From positions 10,159 through 35,020 of the forward strand of contig DBVU01000081.1 of the NCBI GenBank assembly GCA_002308195.1: DNA of 24,862 nucleotides. Direction: 5' to 3'. This DNA comes from Bacteroidales bacterium UBA1256. GTDB taxonomy: Bacteria; Bacteroidota; Bacteroidia; Bacteroidales; Paludibacteraceae. This document shows positions 1 to 6,412 of this stretch, piece by piece. Each line of letters begins with the position of its first letter. The first letter of the stretch is position 1. A program made the position numbers and the translations under genes. The notes under the pieces were generated by a model. The model ran no database searches. It was not told the DNA's origin and saw only the letters and a list, made by a program, of their open reading frames with translations.

Positions 1-33
1 CACTTATATCGCACTTATAACGCACTAATTTTG
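1..33. repeat. 11-bp tandem repeat, about 2.5 copies, cut by window edge
   Basis: Bases 1-11 read CACTTATATCG and bases 12-22 read CACTTATAACG, one mismatch apart. Bases 23-26 start a third, diverged copy with CACT. The array may continue to the left beyond the window. It could be an AT-rich minisatellite or a set of protein-binding sites phased at about one helical turn. No function is assigned. Confidence 0.5.
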
Positions 34-49
34 GTGTATTATTTTGTTA

Positions 50-74
50 GTATTATATACATAGTATATAATAC
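50..74. repeat. Perfect 11-bp inverted repeat with 3-nt spacer
   Basis: The left arm at 50-60 is GTATTATATAC and the right arm at 64-74 is its exact reverse complement, separated by ATA. There is no T-run directly after it, so it does not look like a classic intrinsic terminator on the plus strand. It could be an operator dyad or the terminator of an unseen upstream gene. Confidence 0.6.
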
Positions 75-208
75 AGATAATGAGTGTGCTTTCTCTTACA
101 TATACTCGTCGCAAAGTAACAAAAAAATGAGGAAGTTACGTTCTTAGCTGCAGGGGCACGATTATTACGCACTTTTGAGCGAATGACAATCTTTTAAACA
201 AAAAAATA

Positions 209-222
209 TGCTTGTACAAGCA
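209..222. promoter_or_regulatory. 14-bp perfect palindrome, candidate operator
   Basis: The sequence TGCTTGTACAAGCA is a perfect palindrome whose right end lies 26 bases before the -33 element at 249. That is a sensible place for an activator, or for one half of a repressor loop, acting on the thiL operon promoter. The binding protein cannot be named from this window. The small MerR-type regulator at the far end of the opposite block is one possibility but nothing links the two. Confidence 0.4.
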
Positions 223-248
223 CAGACGATATTTTTTTATTAAAAATA

Positions 249-279
249 TTGCACATTCCAAAAAAATGTAGTATCTTTG
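249..279 (+). promoter_or_regulatory. Bacteroidota-type promoter for the thiL/glycan operon
   Basis: A TAnnTTTG -7 box (TATCTTTG, 272-279) lies 20 bp downstream of a TTG -33 core at 249-251, inside the usual spacing for the Bacteroidota primary sigma factor. Transcription would be expected to begin near 285-287, leaving a leader of only about 12-14 nucleotides before the thiL ATG at 299. An AT-rich inverted repeat and A/T runs directly upstream could act like an UP element. No other comparable promoter was recognised between the genes of the block, so it may drive the whole plus-strand operon. Confidence 0.75.
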
Positions 280-298
280 CGCGTTAATTTGGAATAAT

Positions 299-1378
299 AT
301 GGCTCGTACAGAAATTTCTACATTAGGAGAGTTCGGCTTGATCAAGCAATTGACGAAAGACCTGAAGCCGCAACAAGCCTCGACCAAAAAAGCCGTTGGC
401 GACGATTGCGCAGTGATACAGGCCTACCCCCAACCCCTCCCTAAAGGGAAGGGCGAGTTGCCTCAGACCTTGGTAACGACCGATTTGCTATTGGAAGGTA
501 TTCATTTTAACTTGGAATATGTGCCCTTGAAATACTTGGGCTACAAGGCGGCGGTTGTCAATTTTTCGGACATCTATGCGATGAACGGTACACCGACGCA
601 AATAACTGTTTCTCTGGGTATTAGCAAGCGTTTTTCGGTGGAAGATATTGAGGCACTCTACTCGGGTATACGCCTGGCGTGCGAGAAATATAATGTAGAT
701 ATTGTGGGCGGCGACACGTGCGCTTCGATGACCGGGTTGACCATTTCGATCACTTGTCTGGGCGTGGCTGCCGCGAAGGATATCATCTATCGCGATGGGG
801 CAAAACTGAATGACCTGATTTGCGTGAGCGGCAACCTGGGCACGGCCTATATGGGTTTGCAACTACTAGAACGCGAGAAACTGGTGGCTCAAGCAGATGA
901 GAAAGCAGAACTGCAGTTCCAAGGCCGCGAATATCTACTGGAACGCCAACTGAAACCAGAGGCAAGGCGTGATATGATTGAGGCCTTGCGCAAGGCAGGA
1001 ATAAAGCCGACTGCGATGATGGATATTAGCGATGGACTGTCGTCCGAATTGATGCATATTTGCTCGCAATCGGGAGTAGGTTGTTGTATCTACGAAGACA
1101 AGCTTCCGATAGATTATCAGGCGGCTTCGTTGGCAGAAGAAATGAACCTGAATATAGTGACTTGCGTGCTAAATGGCGGCGAAGATTATGAGCTGCTATT
1201 TACCTGTTCTCTAGACGATTACGAGAAGCTGATTCCGATTGAGGACCTATACATTATAGGTCATATCACGAAGGAGGAATACGGTTGCAATCTGATTGGC
1301 AGAAATGGCGAAGAGATCAGGCTGAAAGCGCAAGGGTGGAACGCATTCTCGCCTTCGGCACCCTCCGACGCAGAATAA
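299..1378 (+). CDS. thiL: Thiamine-monophosphate kinase
   Basis: Cytoplasmic enzyme that phosphorylates thiamine monophosphate with ATP to give thiamine pyrophosphate. The 359-residue protein shows the ThiL/PurM-like signature in order: GDD at 34-36, TTDLLLEGIHF near 60-70, SDIYAMNG near 90-97, GGD at 137-139, DISDGL at 242-247 and NGGEDYELLF at 292-301. The ATG at 299 fits the promoter. Two oddities stand out. About 14 residues (42-55, with PLPKGKG) between the GDD and TTD motifs are encoded by a GC-rich palindrome, and a nine-residue tail follows the normal GWNAF-type end. All metal and nucleotide motifs are intact, so it is probably active. It heads an operon of envelope genes rather than thiamine genes; 22 bases separate it from the next gene. 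Confidence 0.93.
   Translation: MARTEISTLGEFGLIKQLTKDLKPQQASTKKAVGDDCAVIQAYPQPLPKGKGELPQTLVTTDLLLEGIHFNLEYVPLKYLGYKAAVVNFSDIYAMNGTPTQITVSLGISKRFSVEDIEALYSGIRLACEKYNVDIVGGDTCASMTGLTISITCLGVAAAKDIIYRDGAKLNDLICVSGNLGTAYMGLQLLEREKLVAQADEKAELQFQGREYLLERQLKPEARRDMIEALRKAGIKPTAMMDISDGLSSELMHICSQSGVGCCIYEDKLPIDYQAASLAEEMNLNIVTCVLNGGEDYELLFTCSLDDYEKLIPIEDLYIIGHITKEEYGCNLIGRNGEEIRLKAQGWNAFSPSAPSDAE
434..453. repeat. GC-rich palindromic element inserted in-frame in thiL
   Basis: Left arm 434-442 (CCCCTCCCT) pairs with right arm 445-453 (AGGGAAGGG) at eight of nine positions around a two-base centre. It encodes PLPKG-type residues in a stretch that ThiL proteins usually lack, between two conserved catalytic motifs. 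The base composition differs from the surrounding gene. It resembles interspersed palindromes that generate Pro/Gly/Lys-rich inserts in proteins. No second copy was found in this window. Confidence 0.6.
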
Positions 1379-1400
1379 AGAGAGAAATAAAAAAGAAAAG

Positions 1401-1910
1401 ATGAAAGAGATAAAATTGTTTTTGACGGATGTGGATGGCTGTCTGACAGACGGCGGACTATACTATACGGCCGAAGACCATGTGATGAAACGGTTCTGCG
1501 TGTACGATGGTTTGGGAATGGTTCGTCTTCAACAGATAGGTGTTCCTTGCGGAATACTGACATCCGAGACATCCGGGATAGTGAAAAAACGTGCTGAGAT
1601 GCTGCATCTAGACTATCTGTATTTGGGTGTAGGCAGTCAGATAAATAAATCGGGCACGACCAAACGTCAAGCGGCACAGGAAATATGCGACAAAATAGGC
1701 ATCAGTCTGGCAGAAGTATGCTACGTGGGTGACGATGTGAATGATATCGATTTGCTGGAAGCCGTAGGCTTGCCTTGCTGCCCGCCCAATGCGCGTCCTG
1801 AGGTGAAAGCGGTGAAGAATATCCGCATTCTAAAAACGCCAGGCGGACAAGGTGCTATTCGCGAAATTTGTGACGAAATAAGAAAAGCGAAATTAGGAGA
1901 AAATGCGTAA
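1401..1910 (+). CDS. HAD-family (type C0) phosphatase, KdsC / KDN-9-phosphate phosphatase-like
   Basis: A 169-residue capless HAD phosphatase. Motif I is DVDG with D10 and D12, motif II falls at TSETS (54-58), and motif IV is GDDVND (110-115). The C-terminal TPGGQGAIREICDEI resembles the KdsC tail that completes a neighbour's active site in the tetramer. Proteins of this type dephosphorylate 3-deoxy-octulosonate-8-P or nonulosonate-9-P during surface-sugar synthesis. The motif II loop has Glu at 56 instead of the TGRxS pattern of classical KdsC, which I recall as closer to the KDN-9-phosphate phosphatase branch; that substrate is an inference. It overlaps the next gene, a cytidylyltransferase, by eight bases, so the pair probably prepares and activates one acidic sugar or polyol. 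Confidence 0.8.
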   Translation: MKEIKLFLTDVDGCLTDGGLYYTAEDHVMKRFCVYDGLGMVRLQQIGVPCGILTSETSGIVKKRAEMLHLDYLYLGVGSQINKSGTTKRQAAQEICDKIGISLAEVCYVGDDVNDIDLLEAVGLPCCPPNARPEVKAVKNIRILKTPGGQGAIREICDEIRKAKLGENA

Positions 1911-2580
1911 TATTGCATTCATATTGGCGGGCGGAACAGGTAGCCGCGTTGGTGGCGACACGCCCAAACAACTGTTGCCACTGGCAGACGGGCGTTCGAT
2001 TTTGGAACATTCGGTAGATGCCTTTGAGCAAGCGATTTGCATACATGAGATAGCCATCGTGATGCACCCGGACTGGATGGACGAGGCGCAGAAAATGATA
2101 GAGAGGAATTCGTGGCGCAAAGTGACGAACCTGATTCCCGGCGGAAAAGAGCGTTGGGAGAGTTCGTGGAACGCGATTAGTCTGTATCTGAAGGACAACA
2201 AACCTGATCCGGACACGTTCTTCTGGTTTCATGATGCGGCGCGGCCGTACGTTTCGCAAGAGATTATTCACAACGTGGGTGAGGCAGTGAAAAATCACCT
2301 GGCAGTGACAGTGGCGATACCTGTGACTGACACGCTTTATCATGTGCAAGATGGCAATGTGCAATCGATCAAATCGAGAAAGGAATATATGCGCGCGCAG
2401 ACTCCGCAAGCGTTTCACTACGCGGTGATCGGGCCGGCCTATATGCGTGCTATCGAGAAGAGAAATATTCAGGCGACCGATGATGTGGGCATTTTGCTTG
2501 CTTATAATCCGGAGGTGCCCGTTTATATCGTGCGCGGCGATGATGCCAACCGCAAAATAACCTTTAAGGAAGACCTATGA
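1903..2580 (+). CDS. ispD: IspD/TarI-family cytidylyltransferase
   Basis: This 225-residue GT-A-like nucleotidyltransferase transfers CMP from CTP to a phosphorylated polyol. Motifs seen are LAGGTGSR (8-15) with PKQ (21-23), GGKERWES (80-87), HDAARP (110-115), TDTL (142-145), RAQTPQAF (164-171), TDDVG (192-196) and GDDANRKIT (212-220). Residues matching the catalytic set of IspD (R15, K22, D111, R164, T192, K218) are present. Family membership is clear but the substrate is not. It may be methylerythritol phosphate for isoprenoids (IspD), or ribitol/another polyol phosphate as in TarI. The AGGxGSR loop, and neighbours that include a glycerophosphotransferase-like enzyme, make the second option plausible. 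It overlaps the following gene by the ATGA junction. Confidence 0.75.
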   Translation: MRNIAFILAGGTGSRVGGDTPKQLLPLADGRSILEHSVDAFEQAICIHEIAIVMHPDWMDEAQKMIERNSWRKVTNLIPGGKERWESSWNAISLYLKDNKPDPDTFFWFHDAARPYVSQEIIHNVGEAVKNHLAVTVAIPVTDTLYHVQDGNVQSIKSRKEYMRAQTPQAFHYAVIGPAYMRAIEKRNIQATDDVGILLAYNPEVPVYIVRGDDANRKITFKEDL

Positions 2581-3698
2581 AAATCATTCTATTAGGCACA
2601 TCTTGGCCCTACCGCGGCGGACTAGCGACGTTCAACGAACGCCTGGCTCGTCAGTTTGTGTCCGAAGGACATGAGGTGGAATTGTGGACTTTTACGCTGC
2701 AATATCCATCGTTCTTGTTCCCCGGCACAACGCAGTATAGCAACGAAGCTGCGCCTGAGGGAGTGACGGTTCGCCGTGTGCTGAATTCGTGCAATCCGTT
2801 CTCGTGGATTCGCGTGGGTAGAGCAGTGAAAAAGGCGAAACCGGATATGCTGATTTGCTGCTATTGGATGGCGTTCTTTTCGCCCGCCTATACAACGGTT
2901 TCGCGCATAGCCAAAAGAAATGGAAAGACGCGGTGTATTGCACTGGTACACAACATGTTACCACACGAGCCGTCGGTGCTAGATAAACTATTTGCGCCGA
3001 GTTTTGTGCGGATAACTGATGGGTTTGTGGCGCTGAGCGAGAGTGTGGTTCGCGACATAGAGCGTTTGGACCGAGAGGACAAACCTAAGGCGGCTTCGCC
3101 GCATCCGATCTATGATCATTATGGAGCACCGATGACTAAAGCCGAGGCCTGCAAAGCTTTGGGGCTACCGAAGGAAAAGACATATATGCTTTTCTTTGGT
3201 TTGGTTCGGGCATACAAGGGATTGGATTTGTTGTTGGATGCTTTTGGCGTGGTAAAAGATCAATTGCCTGATTTGCAGTTGATTATAGCAGGTGAATTTT
3301 ACGAGCACGAAGAGAAATATCGCGAGCAGATAGCGGCGAATGGACTGAGCGAGCGTGTCATTTTGCGCAACGAATTTATACCCGATGATGATTTGCGGAA
3401 GTATTTCGGTTCGGCCGATTTGATTGTGCAACCGTACAAATCTGCTACGCAGAGCGGCGTGACGCAAGTGGCGTTCCATTTTGAAAAACCGATGTTAGTG
3501 ACGAATGTGGGTGGATTGGGCGAGATAGTTCATGACCACAAAATGGGGTATGCCTGCGATCCCGATGCGCAATCGATTGCGGCTGATCTGCTCGACTATT
3601 TCACCGAGAACAGACAAAAAGCGTACACGCAATACCTGAAAAAAGAGAAAACTAAATATGCTTGGTCGCGCTTGACCGAGACGTTTGAAAAGATTTAG
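2577..3698 (+). CDS. Glycosyltransferase family 4 protein
   Basis: A 373-residue GT-B-fold glycosyltransferase, acting at the cytoplasmic face of the inner membrane on a lipid-linked or LPS acceptor. The N-terminal half begins with LLGTSWPYRGGLATFN, typical of an acceptor-domain glycine loop. The C-terminal half holds LFFGLVRAYKGLDLLLDA and IIAGEFYE, then SATQSGVTQVAFHFEKPMLV and TNVGGLGEIV, the donor-nucleotide signature of the family. The sugar transferred cannot be read from sequence. Its ATG overlaps the TGA of the cytidylyltransferase, which suggests coupled translation. It is the last gene of the GC-richer part of this operon; base composition drops after it. Confidence 0.87.
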   Translation: MKIILLGTSWPYRGGLATFNERLARQFVSEGHEVELWTFTLQYPSFLFPGTTQYSNEAAPEGVTVRRVLNSCNPFSWIRVGRAVKKAKPDMLICCYWMAFFSPAYTTVSRIAKRNGKTRCIALVHNMLPHEPSVLDKLFAPSFVRITDGFVALSESVVRDIERLDREDKPKAASPHPIYDHYGAPMTKAEACKALGLPKEKTYMLFFGLVRAYKGLDLLLDAFGVVKDQLPDLQLIIAGEFYEHEEKYREQIAANGLSERVILRNEFIPDDDLRKYFGSADLIVQPYKSATQSGVTQVAFHFEKPMLVTNVGGLGEIVHDHKMGYACDPDAQSIAADLLDYFTENRQKAYTQYLKKEKTKYAWSRLTETFEKI

Positions 3699-3717
3699 AA
3701 TAGAAATTATAAAAAAT

Positions 3718-4815
3718 ATGCGCTTCCCGAATAAATATCTGCGAAATATTAAGCCTTACAAATTGGCTTCGCATGCCATTTGGTCGGTCACTCCACAAGA
3801 GCGAGAGAACGTGCTGAAACTAGACTGGAACGAGGCCACCATAGCTCCTTCTCCTTTAGTTAAACAAAGGATAGAGGAACTATTGACTCAACCGGATTTC
3901 TTCCACTTATATCCAGTTACGCACAATGAGCGTCTATTGCAATTGATAGCCGATTATGTCGGTCTACCAATCGACAATGTGCAGTATTTCGCTAGTTCGG
4001 ATGCTTTGCATGAATATATATGCAAGGTGTTTATTAGTGTGGGTGACCCAGTTATGATTCTTGGCCCATCGTACGATAATTTTCGTTTAACGTGCCAAGC
4101 TAACGGGGCAGATGTGTTCTTCTCGGAGTATAATGCTGATTTCACATTCGACGACAAGAAATTCGAAAAAGACATCACCGACAAGGAGCCGGCTGTTGTC
4201 TATATATGCAATCCAAATAATCCGACAGGTTATCGTCACTCAGTCGAATATATAGAACATTTGCTTCAGAAATTCCCAGATACACTATTTCTGGTGGATG
4301 AAGCATACTACGAGTTCTCTGGTGTTACAGTAAAAGATTTGGTGCTAACCTATAGCAATTTGCTCATCTCCAGAACAATGTCTAAGGCTTTTGCCTTAGC
4401 TAACTTCCGTTTCGGTTATTTAATTGCTTCGAAAGAGAATGTGCAATTCGTCAACCGAATTCGCAATCCGAAGAATATCTCCACCATAGCCCAAACCGCT
4501 GCAATAGCAGCCTTGGAGGATACGGAATATATGTGGCGCTATGTGCGAGAAGTAGCAGAAGGAAAGAAAGTGTTTGTTGCGGAAATGAGTAGTTTGGCAC
4601 AACTAAAAATCTATGAAGGATATGGCAACTTTGTTCTGGTTCAACTGGAGTCATACGAACAAAAATTGGCATTGATTCAATGGTTGGCCGAACACAATAT
4701 CTTTGTTCGTGATACGATGCAAAGCCCGATTGTACATAATTGCTTCCGCATTACATGTGGCACGAAACCACAAATGGAGCAAGTAGCTAAGGTGATAAAG
4801 GATTTTTATGCATAA
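3718..4815 (+). CDS. PLP-dependent aminotransferase, HisC-like
   Basis: A 365-residue fold-type I aminotransferase of the histidinol-phosphate/aspartate aminotransferase class. Visible motifs are NPNNPTG (165-171), DEAYYEF (from 194), the PLP-binding SRTMSKAF with K223, RFGY just after it, and a C-terminal FRITCGT matching the substrate-carboxylate/phosphate arginine region of HisC. I chose the ATG at 3718, since extending upstream would need a TTG and would overlap the previous gene. The operon has no other histidine gene. With a HAD phosphatase overlapping its end by eight bases, it more likely makes an amino-phospho compound for glycan decoration; this is inference. Its AT-rich composition sets it apart from thiL to GT4. 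Confidence 0.82.
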   Translation: MRFPNKYLRNIKPYKLASHAIWSVTPQERENVLKLDWNEATIAPSPLVKQRIEELLTQPDFFHLYPVTHNERLLQLIADYVGLPIDNVQYFASSDALHEYICKVFISVGDPVMILGPSYDNFRLTCQANGADVFFSEYNADFTFDDKKFEKDITDKEPAVVYICNPNNPTGYRHSVEYIEHLLQKFPDTLFLVDEAYYEFSGVTVKDLVLTYSNLLISRTMSKAFALANFRFGYLIASKENVQFVNRIRNPKNISTIAQTAAIAALEDTEYMWRYVREVAEGKKVFVAEMSSLAQLKIYEGYGNFVLVQLESYEQKLALIQWLAEHNIFVRDTMQSPIVHNCFRITCGTKPQMEQVAKVIKDFYA

Positions 4816-5479
4816 GTCCAATTTGGTCATATTTGATTTTTGCGGAACGCTCATCGAATTTCAAACGGCAGATCGGTATGTGCAGTTTTGCGTAAGGCAA
4901 TTGCCATCGAACCGATTGGTGCAGTGTCGTCATCGTCTAATTATGTTGATGGATGCGCTGCGAATATTCAAAATATACAATCGGCTGAGACCATCTAATA
5001 ATTGGCGCAAACGTGTGATTTTGTGGCAGTTGAAGGGATTGAATCGTTCTCTGTGTGACCAATTGGCTCGTGAATATTTTGAGCAAGAGTTACGTCCCGG
5101 AATTGTGAAACCATTGGCTGATAAACTGCAAGAACATTTGACGAACAAAGATAGAGTATGTATCTTGTCAGGAGGATATGATATCTACATTCGCTATGTG
5201 GCGGAACTCTATGGAATAAAAGAAATCATTAGTTCGAAAATCGCTTTCTCGAATGATGTGTGTTTAGGAAAAATGGAAGGGCCCGATTGTATGCGAGAGA
5301 AAAAAATAGACTATTTTAATCAATTACCCAGAAAGAAGTCTGAACGAGTCATTTTTTATACAGATAGTCCATCCGATCTCCCCTTGTTGGCATTAGTGGA
5401 CGAACCCATTGTAGTATCAAAACATGTGCCCCAACAATGGGCAAAAGAACGCAATTATAACCAATTTGTATGGAACTAA
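4808..5479 (+). CDS. HAD-IB family phosphatase with variant DxC motif
   Basis: A 223-residue phosphoserine-phosphatase-like HAD hydrolase. Motif I reads DFCGT with the nucleophile D10, but the usual second aspartate, the general acid/base, is Cys12. Motif II is LSGGYDIYI near S121, motif III probably uses K165/K166, and motif IV is TDSPSDLPLL with D186 and D190. Residues 15-110 form the helical cap expected for subclass IB. The protein is cytoplasmic. The physical link to the aminotransferase suggests that one makes a phosphorylated amino compound and the other removes the phosphate. The Cys12 change may lower phosphatase rate or indicate a different reaction such as phosphate transfer. It overlaps the next gene by ten bases. 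Confidence 0.8.
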   Translation: MHKSNLVIFDFCGTLIEFQTADRYVQFCVRQLPSNRLVQCRHRLIMLMDALRIFKIYNRLRPSNNWRKRVILWQLKGLNRSLCDQLAREYFEQELRPGIVKPLADKLQEHLTNKDRVCILSGGYDIYIRYVAELYGIKEIISSKIAFSNDVCLGKMEGPDCMREKKIDYFNQLPRKKSERVIFYTDSPSDLPLLALVDEPIVVSKHVPQQWAKERNYNQFVWN

Positions 5480-6408
5480 GCGAAAAACTGAGAAATAACT
5501 ATTGGAAGAGTGATTTGCACTACTATGTTTGTAGGCTAATCTATGAACTTTGGTTAACCAAGAATTACCGCCGATTTTCTGCGGAAGCGATTACTCGTCG
5601 TCGGTTCAAGCAAATTTTTGGAAGGGAACTCAATCTGCAAGCCCCCAAAACACTAAATGAGAAAATTCAGTGGCTCAAATTGAACGAACGGCATGATTAT
5701 TACCCGATTTGTGCTGATAAATATGGGATGAAACAATGGGTGACAGATTTATTAGGCACGGACGAATATAATGTTCCAGTGATTTATCATACTGCGAATT
5801 GGCGCAATATATCGCCGAAAACGGTCACAGAGTTTCCTTGTATAGTCAAACCGAATCATTCATCGCACGATTTTATTATTTTGCGTTCGGCAGAAGAAGT
5901 GAACTGGCCGCAATTACGTCGTCGTTGCCGTTTTTGGTTGAAACGAGACTATTATATGGAATCGCAGGAATGGCAATATAAGGATGTTCCGCGGCAGATT
6001 TTAGTGGAGCCGTTGTTAAAGACGAAAGAAGGTAAGATACCGAATGACTATAAACTCAATTATATAAATGGTGAATTAGAGTTTGTATATGTCTCATATG
6101 ATAGAGAAGGCATCAATGCGCGCTGCATATTTGATGAATCGTGGAAAGTGATTCCGTTCTATTGGGGCAACTCGAAGCAAAAAGAGTATGTTCCTTGTCC
6201 GGTTGACATTCCCCGACCTGCATCTTTTGGAAAGATGAAAGAAATAGGGAGAAGGATAGCTAAGTTCTTTAAGTATGTGCGTGTCGATTTCTATGATGTG
6301 AACGGTAAATTATATGTAGGAGAGATCACGCTTCATCATGGAGGTGGTTTTGATAAATTCCGCCCAGAAGAGTACGATGAAATATATGGGGATAGATTAA
6401 AATTGTAA
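5470..6408 (+). CDS. TupA-like ATP-grasp protein
   Basis: A 312-residue protein of the TupA-like ATP-grasp family, found in capsule and teichuronopeptide-type gene clusters. FPCIVKPNHSSHDFIIL (122-138) looks like the nucleotide-binding lysine and flexible loop. ILVEPLL (177-183) is the hinge region with the adenine contact. NDYKLNYINGELEFVYV (192-208) and RVDFYDVNGKLYVGEITLHH (271-290) carry the acidic metal ligands, such as D273 and E285. ATP-grasp enzymes join a carboxylate to an amine through an acyl-phosphate, so a likely role is amidating an uronic acid with an amino compound in the surface glycan. A uronate epimerase and an aminotransferase are direct neighbours, which fits. The acceptor and amine are unknown. 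Confidence 0.8.
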   Translation: MELSEKLRNNYWKSDLHYYVCRLIYELWLTKNYRRFSAEAITRRRFKQIFGRELNLQAPKTLNEKIQWLKLNERHDYYPICADKYGMKQWVTDLLGTDEYNVPVIYHTANWRNISPKTVTEFPCIVKPNHSSHDFIILRSAEEVNWPQLRRRCRFWLKRDYYMESQEWQYKDVPRQILVEPLLKTKEGKIPNDYKLNYINGELEFVYVSYDREGINARCIFDESWKVIPFYWGNSKQKEYVPCPVDIPRPASFGKMKEIGRRIAKFFKYVRVDFYDVNGKLYVGEITLHHGGGFDKFRPEEYDEIYGDRLKL

Positions 6409-6412
6409 ACGA

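Larger units (their letters stand above)
1..298. other. AT-rich intergenic region upstream of thiL operon
   Basis: No credible gene is seen in these 298 bases. The stretch is strongly AT-rich with several A and T runs. It contains a short tandem repeat at the window edge, a perfect inverted repeat at 50-74, a 14-bp palindrome at 209-222, an AT inverted repeat (arms 229-236 and 242-249) and a Bacteroidota-type promoter ending near 279. No tRNA or TPP-riboswitch core was found. Whatever lies upstream is outside the window, so it is unknown whether part of this region belongs to a neighbouring gene's 3' end. Confidence 0.7.

Noticed and set aside
1..298. Possible TPP riboswitch before thiL
   Set aside because: No conserved CUGAGA-like or pyrophosphate-binding loop was found, and the predicted transcript leader is only about a dozen nucleotides.
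136..387. Minus-strand open frame of 83 codons spanning the thiL promoter and start
   Set aside because: Composition follows the AT-rich intergenic DNA and the reverse of thiL, it covers the clear promoter, and the peptide shows no family motif.
3685..3717. Upstream TTG start for the HisC-like gene
   Set aside because: It would overlap the glycosyltransferase end and add residues outside the family; the ATG at 3718 fits better.
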